A stretch of 64,000 nucleotides of DNA from Planomonospora sp. ID82291 (GTDB taxonomy: Bacteria; Actinomycetota; Actinomycetes; Streptosporangiales; Streptosporangiaceae): positions 62,001 through 126,000 of the forward strand of contig NZ_JABTEX010000001.1 in assembly GCF_015711645.1 (NCBI RefSeq), read 5' to 3'. A program made the position numbers and the translations under genes. The notes under the pieces were generated by a model. The model had not been told where the DNA came from. It made no database searches and worked only from the letters and a program-made list of their open reading frames with translations. Position 1 is the first letter of the stretch. Every line of letters starts with the position of its first letter. This document shows positions 47,811 through 55,008 of this stretch, piece by piece.

Positions 47811-48000
47811 GGAACGCGAGAAGGTCGGAGCGTGAGCGAGCGAGCCCATGGGCACGGCAGCGTCCGCGGATGCGCGATCCCCCGCCGAGGGCGGGGGATG
47901 CGCGTGAGCGAGCGCGGCGAGCGGGCCGATGGGCACGGCGGCGTTCGCTCACGCGCGCCTCTCGCCGAAGGCGAGGAGTCTGCATGAGCGAGCGAGCCGA
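47811..48000. repeat. REP-like cluster of hairpins and TGAGCGAGCG modules
   Basis: Three imperfect copies of a TGAGCGAGCG...GGCAC/GGCCAC module occur near 47833, 47904 and 47985. Two are preceded by hairpins with a GAG or GAA loop: 47877-47899 (10-bp stem) and 47961-47975 (6-bp stem). The composition differs from adjacent genes. It resembles dispersed intergenic palindromic elements; whether it occurs elsewhere in the genome cannot be seen here. Confidence 0.6.
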
Positions 48001-48045
48001 CGGCCACAGCCGCCCGGGGGTCATCCGGTCGGCGGAGGAGGCCGC

Positions 48046-49620
48046 TTGAACCGCCGGCATCGCAGAGACCCGCGGGAGACCCACGCGCCCGACGAGGTGT
48101 TCTCCGAGATGCTGCTGGCCGCCCGCGAACTGCTCGCGGTGAGCAGCCCCCTGGACGCCGAGCTCATGGTCTCCGACATGGTCGGCGCCTGGTGGGGGCG
48201 GCGGCTGCGCCGCGGGAACGCCGAGCAGGTCCTCGGTGAGGGGCTGGTCGACTACGCGGCCAAGGCCGGCTCCCCCGCCGCGCTGACCCTGCTGATCGCG
48301 CTGGCCTACCTCGGCACCGCCCGGCAGGCCGCCAAGGCCGAGGGCGCGGCGCTGGCGCTCATCGAGCGCGACGTGGCCAGACCCCGCTGGGCCGACCGGC
48401 TGGGCGCGGTGAAACCCACCGGCTGCTACGTCTCCCGTGACGCCTACGGCGACCAGGACACCGTGGTCTGCACCTTCGGCTACCGGAGGGCCGACAGCGG
48501 CGAGGACCGGCACGCGCTGGTCATGGTCGTCGACTACAACATGCGGGGCATCGCCCGTGACGCGTGGGTCTCCTCCCACGTCGACAAGCTGCTGGAGCAG
48601 GCCAGGGCCGAGGCCGAGGCGAACCCGATGCTCCGCTTCGAGGAGATCGAGCCCCAGCAGGCCCGAGCCCTGCTGGAGTCGGCCATGAAGGCCACCGCCG
48701 AGTACGGCGACCGCAAGACGGCCGCGCCGGTCAGCGACAGCTACAGCGCCTATCACGCCTTCGCCCGCTCCCGGATCAAGGCGCTGCCCCCGGGCCGCAA
48801 GCGTCCGGCCCCGCTGCACAGCGAGGCCCCCTACAGCCGCGACCGCCGGGCGATGCTGGCGGCGGAGTTCCTCTCCTCGGACGCGGCCGAGCACCTGTCG
48901 GATCCCTCGGCGGCCTCCCGCTGCGCCGACCACATCATCGACTACGGCTGCGACCAGGACTTCGGCCGCCCGCTGCGGGTCAGCCCGACCAAGTGCGAGA
49001 CGTTCCTGCTCGACTGGCTGCCGCGCAAGGTGATGCTGAGCCCCGCCGAGCAGGAGGCCGTGCCGTACGTCCTGTCGGCGTGGGCGCGCTTCACCGCGCC
49101 CCGCACCGGGCTCTCCGAGGAAGGGCTACGCGCGACGCTCGACGGCATCTGGGAGGCCACCGCGCGTTTCCCGGAGACCTACCGCGATCCCACGACCTTC
49201 GGGCTGGACCGCGGCCTGGTGGAGCGGCTGCTCCCGGACGGCGACCTGTCCGCGCTGGCCCGGCGGGTGTTCGCCTTCCCTTTCCTGCAGGGCGAGCACG
49301 GCGAGGTCAAGCTCGACCTGCTCAACCCCGCCGACGAGGGCGACCGGCGGATCCTGCTGGAGATCGACCACGCCGGCGAGCCCGGCCGGTTCGACCGCGA
49401 CGAGCACCTGGCCTGGCACGAGGAGATCGCCGCGCGGCTGTGGGAGGGGGATCCGCCGCAGCTGTGGGAGGCGGCGCAGCGGCTGCTGGACCTGGGCCAC
49501 GACCGGCACGAGGTGCTGCACGTGCTGATCGAGATCGCCGAGCGGATCGGCGACGATCCGGAGGAGCTGGCCACCGCCCTGGACGACATCGCGGACATCC
49601 CCGACGAGCCCCCGCTGTAG
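48046..49620 (+). CDS. Uncharacterised protein with DUF1841-like C-terminus
   Basis: A 524-residue protein, probably cytoplasmic, that I recognise only in part. The N-terminal two thirds are helical (SEMLLAARELLAVSSPLDAE, FARSRIKALPPGRKRP) with KCETFLLDWLPRKVML in the middle. The C-terminal 80 residues (EHLAWHEEIAARLWEGDPPQ, LLDLGHDRHEVLHVLIEI) match the His-rich pattern of DUF1841. TTG 48046 is the start: GGAGGAGG lies 5 nt upstream and the preceding frame is REP-like DNA. The stop is 9 bp before pxpA, so they may be co-transcribed. Confidence 0.75.
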   Translation: MNRRHRRDPRETHAPDEVFSEMLLAARELLAVSSPLDAELMVSDMVGAWWGRRLRRGNAEQVLGEGLVDYAAKAGSPAALTLLIALAYLGTARQAAKAEGAALALIERDVARPRWADRLGAVKPTGCYVSRDAYGDQDTVVCTFGYRRADSGEDRHALVMVVDYNMRGIARDAWVSSHVDKLLEQARAEAEANPMLRFEEIEPQQARALLESAMKATAEYGDRKTAAPVSDSYSAYHAFARSRIKALPPGRKRPAPLHSEAPYSRDRRAMLAAEFLSSDAAEHLSDPSAASRCADHIIDYGCDQDFGRPLRVSPTKCETFLLDWLPRKVMLSPAEQEAVPYVLSAWARFTAPRTGLSEEGLRATLDGIWEATARFPETYRDPTTFGLDRGLVERLLPDGDLSALARRVFAFPFLQGEHGEVKLDLLNPADEGDRRILLEIDHAGEPGRFDRDEHLAWHEEIAARLWEGDPPQLWEAAQRLLDLGHDRHEVLHVLIEIAERIGDDPEELATALDDIADIPDEPPL

Positions 49621-49629
49621 GCGAGCGCC

Positions 49630-50385
49630 GTGGTGATCGATCTCAACGCCGACCTCGGCGAGGGCTACGGCATCTGGCGGCTGGGCGACGACGAGGCCCT
49701 GCTCGACGTGGTGACCAGCGCGAACGTCGCCTGCGGCTTCCATGCCGGTGATCCGCTGACCATCCGCCGCACCTGCGAGGCCGCGGTGGCCCGGGGGGTG
49801 CGGATCGGGGCGCAGGTCTCCTACCGGGACCTGGCCGGGTTCGGCCGCCGCGAGATGGAGGTGGATCCGGAGGAGCTCCGCGCCGAGGTGCTCTACCAGC
49901 TGGCGGCGGTGGACGGCGTCGCCCGCGCGGTGGGGGGCCGCGTCTCCTACGTCAAGCCGCACGGCGCGCTGTACAACCGCGCCTGCCGGGATCTCGAGCA
50001 GGCGGAGGCGGTCGCGGCGGCGGTCGCCGACTACGACCGGGGCCTTCCGGTGCTCACTCTGCCCGGCTCGGCCGTCCACGGGGCCGCCGCCCGCCACGGG
50101 CTGGTCGCGGTCGCCGAGGCCTTCGCCGACCGGGCCTACACCGCCGCCGGGGCGCTGGTCCCCCGCCGCTCCCCCGGCGCGGTGATCCACGACCCGGACG
50201 CGGTCGCGGCCCGGGCCGTGCGCATGGCGACCGCCCGGGCGGTCGTGGCCGCCGACGGCTCCGAGGTCCCGGTGGACGCCCGCTCGATCTGCGTGCACGG
50301 CGACACCCCGGGCGCCGTACGGCTGGCGCGGGCCGTCCGCGACGCGCTGGTGGCGGCCGGGGTCGCGCTGGAGGCCTTCACGTGA
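49630..50385 (+). CDS. pxpA: 5-oxoprolinase subunit A
   Basis: A 251-residue LamB/YcsF protein: IDLNADLGEGYG, SANVACGFHAGDP, YVKPHGALYN and EAFADRAYT. With PxpB and PxpC it hydrolyses 5-oxoproline (pyroglutamate) to glutamate with ATP, clearing a spontaneous damage product. GTG 49630. It is the first of three adjacent pxp genes. Confidence 0.95.
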   Translation: MVIDLNADLGEGYGIWRLGDDEALLDVVTSANVACGFHAGDPLTIRRTCEAAVARGVRIGAQVSYRDLAGFGRREMEVDPEELRAEVLYQLAAVDGVARAVGGRVSYVKPHGALYNRACRDLEQAEAVAAAVADYDRGLPVLTLPGSAVHGAAARHGLVAVAEAFADRAYTAAGALVPRRSPGAVIHDPDAVAARAVRMATARAVVAADGSEVPVDARSICVHGDTPGAVRLARAVRDALVAAGVALEAFT

Positions 50386-50399
50386 GCGGAGGCCCCCAC

Positions 50400-51041
50400 A
50401 TGAGCCCGCCGGACGGTGTGCGCATCCGGCCGGCCGGGGAGCACGGACTGCTGGTGGAGACCGGATCGCTGGAGGCCGCGCACCGTCTGGACGCGCTGCT
50501 GCGGGCCGACCGCCCGGCCGGGGTGACGGAGATCGTGCCCGGTCCCGCCACCGTGCTGGTCGTCGCGCCGGGCGCCGATCCGGACCGGCTCCGGCCCCGC
50601 CTGGCCGCGGCGGCGCGGGCCGCGCGCGCCCCGGGCCCGGCCGCGGTCGCTCCGGGGCGCCTCGTGACGGTCCCGGTGGTCTACGACGGCGCCGACCTGG
50701 ACGACGTGGCGGCGCTGAGCGGGCTGACGGCCGGCGAGGTGGTGGAGCGGCACACCGGGCGGGAGCTGGTGGTGGGCTGGCTGGGGTTCGCCCCGGGGTT
50801 CGCCTACCTCACCGGCCTGGACCCCGTGCTGCACGTGCCGCGGCTGGCCACTCCGAGGACCGCGGTCCCCGCCGGGGCGGTGGCGGTCGCGGGCCCCTAC
50901 TCCGCCGTCTACCCCTCGGCCTCCCCGGGCGGCTGGCGGTTGCTCGGACGGTCCCCGACACCCGTGTGGGACGTGGCCGCCGATCCGCCCGCCGTACTGA
51001 CGCCCGGCACCCGGGTCCGCTTCCGGGCGGTCGCCGGATGA
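50400..51041 (+). CDS. pxpB: 5-oxoprolinase subunit B
   Basis: A 213-residue KipI/allophanate-hydrolase-subunit-1 type protein: RIRPAGEHGLLVE, TVPVVYDGADLDDVA, then GWLGFAPGFAYLTGLDPVLH and PRTAVPAGAVAVAG. ATG 50400 is chosen because GGAGG stands 8 nt upstream; GTG 50382, overlapping the pxpA stop, is an alternative. It works in complex with PxpC. Confidence 0.93.
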   Translation: MSPPDGVRIRPAGEHGLLVETGSLEAAHRLDALLRADRPAGVTEIVPGPATVLVVAPGADPDRLRPRLAAAARAARAPGPAAVAPGRLVTVPVVYDGADLDDVAALSGLTAGEVVERHTGRELVVGWLGFAPGFAYLTGLDPVLHVPRLATPRTAVPAGAVAVAGPYSAVYPSASPGGWRLLGRSPTPVWDVAADPPAVLTPGTRVRFRAVAG

Positions 51042-51069
51042 GGGCCCGGCCCGTGCGCCCGGCGGCCTC

Positions 51070-51915
51070 ATGATCGAGGTGGTCGCGCCGGGCCCGTACG
51101 CCACGGTGCAGGATCTGGGCCGTCCCGGTTACGGCCACCTCGGGGTGCCCCGCTCCGGCGCCGCCGACGCGCCGAGTCTGCGGCTGGCCAACCGCCTGGT
51201 CGGCAACCCCGAGGGCGCCGCCGGGATCGAGCTGACCTTCGGCGGAGCCGTGCTGCGCTTCCTGGACGGCGGGTGGGCCGCGCTCACCGGCGCCGTCTGC
51301 CCGGTCGCCCTGCCGGGCGGTTCCGCCGGGATGTACGCGCCCTTCTGGGTCCCCGCGGGCGGTGAGCTCCGGATGGGCGCCCCGGCGACCGGTCTGCGGA
51401 CCTATGTCGCGGTCCGGGGCGGCGTCGACGTCCCCCCGGTGCTGGGCAGCCGGTCGGCGGACTCGCTCTCCGGCCTCGGCCCGGACCCCCTCGCGCCGGG
51501 CCGGATATTGCCGGTGGGACCGTCCGCCGACCTGCCGCCGATCACCGTGGACGCCGCGCCCCCTCCGGGGGACGCCCCCGGCGTCCTGCGGGTGCTGCCC
51601 GGTCCCCGGGACGACTGGTTCGCCCCGGGGGCGCTGTCCGCCCTGTGCGCGGAGCCGTACGAGGTGAGCCAGGACAGCGACCGCGTCGGCGTGCGGCTGG
51701 TGGGCGCCCCGCTGGAGCGCGCCCGGAGCGGGGAGCTGCCGAGCGAGGGCGTGGTGGCGGGGTCCCTGCAGGTGCCGCCCGACGGGCGGCCGATCGTGTT
51801 CCTCGCCGACCACCCGCCGACCGGCGGTTATCCGGTGATCGCGGTCCTCACCGCCGGCGGTCTCGCGGCGGCCGCGCAGCTGCGCCCGGGTGACCGGGTC
51901 CGCTTCCGCCTCTGA
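51070..51915 (+). CDS. pxpC: 5-oxoprolinase subunit C
   Basis: A 281-residue KipA/biotin-dependent-carboxyltransferase-like protein: GPYATVQDLGRPGYGHLGVP, RSGAADAPSLRLANRLVGN, ending in PPTGGYPVIAVLT. It is the third subunit of the PxpABC enzyme. ATG 51070, 28 bp after pxpB. Confidence 0.94.
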   Translation: MIEVVAPGPYATVQDLGRPGYGHLGVPRSGAADAPSLRLANRLVGNPEGAAGIELTFGGAVLRFLDGGWAALTGAVCPVALPGGSAGMYAPFWVPAGGELRMGAPATGLRTYVAVRGGVDVPPVLGSRSADSLSGLGPDPLAPGRILPVGPSADLPPITVDAAPPPGDAPGVLRVLPGPRDDWFAPGALSALCAEPYEVSQDSDRVGVRLVGAPLERARSGELPSEGVVAGSLQVPPDGRPIVFLADHPPTGGYPVIAVLTAGGLAAAAQLRPGDRVRFRL

Positions 51916-51964
51916 CGGCTCCGCCGTTCCTCTCCCCCGGTTCCGTTATGTCCGGAAACCCTTT

Positions 51965-51981
51965 ATCGTCATAGTGACGAT
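51965..51981. promoter_or_regulatory. Operator-like palindrome before pnuC-nadR
   Basis: ATCGTCA-TAG-TGACGAT is a perfect 17-bp inverted repeat ending 1 bp before the AAGGAG of pnuC (51983-51988). The place suits a repressor of NAD salvage. Which regulator binds is unknown; no NrtR- or NiaR-type gene is in the window. Confidence 0.65.
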
Positions 51982-51993
51982 TAAGGAGACGGC

Positions 51994-52635
51994 ATGACGC
52001 TCGCAGAATTCCTCGACCCCCTCCTCCAACCGGTGTTCACCATCGCCGGAGCCCCGACCAGCGGGGCCGAACTCCTGGGCTTCGCCACCGGGATCCTCAC
52101 GGTCTGGCTGGTGGCCCGCCAGAACATCTGGAACTGGCCGATCGGCGTCGTCAACGTGATCCTGCTCGGGCTGGTCTTCCTCGCCGTCGGCCTGTACGCC
52201 GACGCCGCCCTGCAGGTCGTCTACGTCGCGCTCGGCCTGTACGGCTGGTGGCAGTGGCGGTACGGCGGGGTGGGTCGGACCGCACTGGCGGTCCGCACGA
52301 CCGGGCGCGCCGAATGGGCGGCGCTGACCGGCTGCGGCGTCGCCCTCGCCGCGGCGCTCACCTTCGTCCTCACCGCCTGGACCGACTCGACGGTGCCCTT
52401 CTGGGACGCCCTGACCACCGCGCTGTCCCTGATGGCCACCTACGGGCAGACCCGCAAGCTGGTGGAGTCGTGGTGGCTGTGGATCGCGGCCGATCTGGTC
52501 TACATCCCGCTCTACGCCTACAAGGGCCTCTACCTCACCAGCGCCCTCTACGTGGTCTTCCTCGCCCTCTGCGTCTCGGGCCTGCTGGCCTGGCGCAGGG
52601 CCCTGCCGGTCCGGCCCGTCCCGGTGACGGCATGA
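51994..52635 (+). CDS. pnuC: Nicotinamide riboside transporter
   Basis: A 213-residue membrane protein with about seven helices and the PnuC pattern: TGILTVWLVARQNIWNWPIG, YGWWQWRYGG, WLWIAADLVYIPLYAYKGLY. It carries nicotinamide riboside by facilitated diffusion, with trapping by phosphorylation. ATG 51994 follows AAGGAG, and the stop overlaps nadR by ATGA, which links uptake directly to the kinase. Confidence 0.95.
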   Translation: MTLAEFLDPLLQPVFTIAGAPTSGAELLGFATGILTVWLVARQNIWNWPIGVVNVILLGLVFLAVGLYADAALQVVYVALGLYGWWQWRYGGVGRTALAVRTTGRAEWAALTGCGVALAAALTFVLTAWTDSTVPFWDALTTALSLMATYGQTRKLVESWWLWIAADLVYIPLYAYKGLYLTSALYVVFLALCVSGLLAWRRALPVRPVPVTA

Positions 52636-53738
52636 CCGCGGACCTCCCCCGTTTCGCCCACGGCCTGGTGATCGGCAAGTTCTACCCTCCCCACGCGGGC
52701 CACCACCACCTGATCGACACCGCGGCTGAGCGGTGCGCCCGGCTGAGCGTGGTGGTCGCCGCCTCGACCGCGGAAAGCGTCCCGCTGGCGCTGCGCGTGG
52801 CCTGGCTGCGCGAGGCGCACCCGCAGCCCGGGGTGACGATCGCCCCCGTGGTCGACGACATCGAGATCGACTACGACGATCCGGAGGTCTGGTCGGCGCA
52901 CGTCGAGGTGTTCCGGCACGCGCTCGCCCTGGCGCACGGAGAGGTTCCGGCCGTCGACGCGGTCTTCTCTTCCGAGGAGTACGGCCCGGAGCTGGCCCGC
53001 CGGCTCGGCGCCGTCCACGTCGGCGTCGACCCCGGCCGGGAGCGCTTCCCGGTGAGCGGGACGGCGGTCCGCTCCGACCCCGTCCCGTACTGGCGGTGGC
53101 TCTCCCCCGCGGTCCGCGGCCACCTGGCCCGCCGCGTGGTGGTCGTCGGCGCGGAGTCCAGCGGGACCACCACCCTCGCCAGGGAGCTGGCCGCCCACTA
53201 CGCCGCCCGGGGAGGCCCGTGGGCGGGGACCCGGTGGGTGCCCGAGTACGGCAGGACGTACTGCGAGGAGAAGCTCGCCCTGGCACGGCGCCGGGCCAAG
53301 GCCGCCGGGCTGCCCGAGCCGTGGCTCGACGACCTGGAGTGGGAGTCCGCGGAGTTCGCGCTGATCGCCGAGCGGCAGTTGCTCTGGGAGGACGCCGCCG
53401 CCCGCGCCGGGTCCCCGCTGCTGGTGTGCGACACCGACGCGTTCGCCACCGCGTTGTGGCACGAGCGCTACCTGGGGTCCCCCGGCGCCGTGTCCCCGCG
53501 CGCCCGGCACGACCTGTGGATCCACACCTCGGTGGAGGGCGTGCCGTTCGAGCAGGACGGGTGGCGGGACGGCGAGGCGGTCCGGTACCGGATGGACGCG
53601 CGTTTCCGCGAGGAGCTGGCCGCGCGCGGACTGCCGCACCTGGTGATCTCCGGACCGCCGCGCACGCGGCTGGAGCAGGCCGTCGAGGCGGTCGACGGGC
53701 TGCTCGCACAGGGATGGGCCTTCGCTCCGCCGCTGTGA
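52632..53738 (+). CDS. nadR: NadR-type NMN adenylyltransferase / ribosylnicotinamide kinase
   Basis: A 368-residue bifunctional enzyme without the HTH repressor domain of enterobacterial NadR. The adenylyltransferase half has VIGKFYPPHAGHHHLI and FPVSGTAVRSDP. The kinase half begins with VVGAESSGTTTLAREL (about 172-187), then VPEYGRTYCEEK and LLVCDTDAFATALWHERY. It phosphorylates nicotinamide riboside and converts NMN to NAD. The usual Walker A Lys is replaced by Thr. Start ATG 52632 overlaps pnuC. Confidence 0.93.
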   Translation: MTADLPRFAHGLVIGKFYPPHAGHHHLIDTAAERCARLSVVVAASTAESVPLALRVAWLREAHPQPGVTIAPVVDDIEIDYDDPEVWSAHVEVFRHALALAHGEVPAVDAVFSSEEYGPELARRLGAVHVGVDPGRERFPVSGTAVRSDPVPYWRWLSPAVRGHLARRVVVVGAESSGTTTLARELAAHYAARGGPWAGTRWVPEYGRTYCEEKLALARRRAKAAGLPEPWLDDLEWESAEFALIAERQLLWEDAAARAGSPLLVCDTDAFATALWHERYLGSPGAVSPRARHDLWIHTSVEGVPFEQDGWRDGEAVRYRMDARFREELAARGLPHLVISGPPRTRLEQAVEAVDGLLAQGWAFAPPL

Positions 53739-53806
53739 GAGCCGCTGTGAGAGCCGCTGAGAGAGCCGCGGTGAGGGACCCCTGCGAGGAGCCGCGGTGA
53801 GGGACC
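53730..53806. repeat. Degenerate tandem repeats spanning the nadR stop
   Basis: CCGCTGTGA units recur every 12 bp from 53730 (the first holding the nadR TGA), followed by an exact 18-bp repeat at 53763-53780 and 53789-53806. The last codons and stop have been duplicated into the convergent gap. Confidence 0.9.
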
Positions 53807-53870
53807 GGTCCCGGCCGGTCGGACCGGGTACCGGCGGAACCGGACGCCCGCGGGGCGGATGCGTCGGACG

Positions 53871-54962
53871 CTATCGGTTCAGCAGGGTCTTCACCCGCTC
53901 GATCTCGGCGGCCAGTGCGGCCGCCGGGACGTCCGCGAACAGCTCCGCGGCGATCTCGCCGTGCTTCGCCTCCCAGACGCCGGCCACCCGGCCCCGGTGG
54001 ACCACCACCGGGGAGATCCAGCCGGCCGCGCGGCTGACTCTGGCCCTGATCTCCCGGGGCAGGAGCGGTTCGAGATCGCGGGGGGCGCCGAGGATGTACT
54101 GGTCGAAGCCGGGAAGCAGGTGCACGCCGCCGGCGGGCGGCGTCGCGGCCAGCTCGTCGAGGTGCTCGGCGAGCAGGACCATGGGGCGGCCTTCGACCTC
54201 CACCTCGGCCAGCTCCGGGGCGAGGTCGCGGAACCAGCCGCGCAGGGCCGCCTTGCGGGCTCCGCCCCGGTAGAGCCAGGTGTCGAAGGTCTCCGGAGTG
54301 CCCGGGCCGTGGGCGCCGAGGAAGGAGCGGACCAGGACCGCGCCGCCCTCCTCCGGGGAGGGGAGCGCGGCGGGCCAGCCGGGCACGTGGTCGCGGGGGG
54401 AGGCGAAGGTCACCCTGCCCTCCCGGGGCGGCCCGTAGCAGAGCTCGCCGAGGAAGCTGAGCGGCTTGAGCAGCGCGCCCCACCCCGAGGTGAGCGCCTC
54501 CGCCAGGTGGCCGTCCCCGGTGAGCCCGATGACGGCCTCGACCAGTTCCTCCCGGGTGAGGGTCCGGCCGTCGAGTGCTCTGGGGACCGCGTCGAGGATC
54601 GCGGCCGTCTCCGCCGCGGTGACCCCATGGCCGCGCTGCCAGGATCCCTTGTCCCAGTGGCGGAACGAGCCGAGGACCGCGGCGTGGGCGGGCAGTTCGT
54701 CGGCGGCGACCAGGTGGAGCGTGCCGCGCGCCGTCCAGGTCTTGACCAGCGTGCGGTCGCGCCACAGGGCCTCGTCGATCTCGCCGCGCCGCGGGTCCGC
54801 CCGCCGTACGGCGACGGCGAGCTCCGCCGAGGAGGCCACCTGGGCCTGCACCCCGCTCAGCCGCCGGACCACCGACACCGCGTCCGGCGCGTCCGCCGGG
54901 TCGACGAACTGCCGTCTCAACCGCCACGCGAGCACCTGGGGCCAGGTCACCTGGAGAGTCAT
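53871..54962 (-). CDS. AlkZ/YcaQ-like DNA glycosylase (HTH_42 family)
   Basis: A 363-residue winged-helix (HTH_42/DUF1006) protein. It contains RLSGVQAQVASSAELA with Gln39-x-Gln41, corresponding to the catalytic QxQ of AlkZ, and later LVKTWTARGTLHLVAADEL, VHLLPGFDQYILGAPRDL and the ending VWEAKHGEIAAELFAD. AlkZ of Streptomyces sahachiroi unhooks azinomycin crosslinks; relatives outside biosynthetic clusters act on alkylated or crosslinked bases. No toxin cluster is adjacent, so a general repair role is the better inference. Confidence 0.85.
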   Translation of the reverse strand: MTLQVTWPQVLAWRLRRQFVDPADAPDAVSVVRRLSGVQAQVASSAELAVAVRRADPRRGEIDEALWRDRTLVKTWTARGTLHLVAADELPAHAAVLGSFRHWDKGSWQRGHGVTAAETAAILDAVPRALDGRTLTREELVEAVIGLTGDGHLAEALTSGWGALLKPLSFLGELCYGPPREGRVTFASPRDHVPGWPAALPSPEEGGAVLVRSFLGAHGPGTPETFDTWLYRGGARKAALRGWFRDLAPELAEVEVEGRPMVLLAEHLDELAATPPAGGVHLLPGFDQYILGAPRDLEPLLPREIRARVSRAAGWISPVVVHRGRVAGVWEAKHGEIAAELFADVPAAALAAEIERVKTLLNR

Positions 54963-54975
54963 AGATCATTTCTAC

Positions 54976-55008
54976 ACCCGGGCACCGGCGGCGCCGGAGC
55001 GCCCGGGT
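54976..55008. terminator. Terminator of the peptide ABC operon
   Basis: ACCCGGGC (54976-54983) and GCCCGGGT (55001-55008) form a perfect 8-bp stem, with further pairing (CCGG/CCGG) inside the loop. It touches the stop of the minus-strand binding-protein gene. Confidence 0.6.

Noticed and set aside
47929-48045. Upstream start for the DUF1841-like protein
   Set aside because: This stretch is REP-like repeat DNA; the TTG at 48046 has a strong GGAGGAGG.
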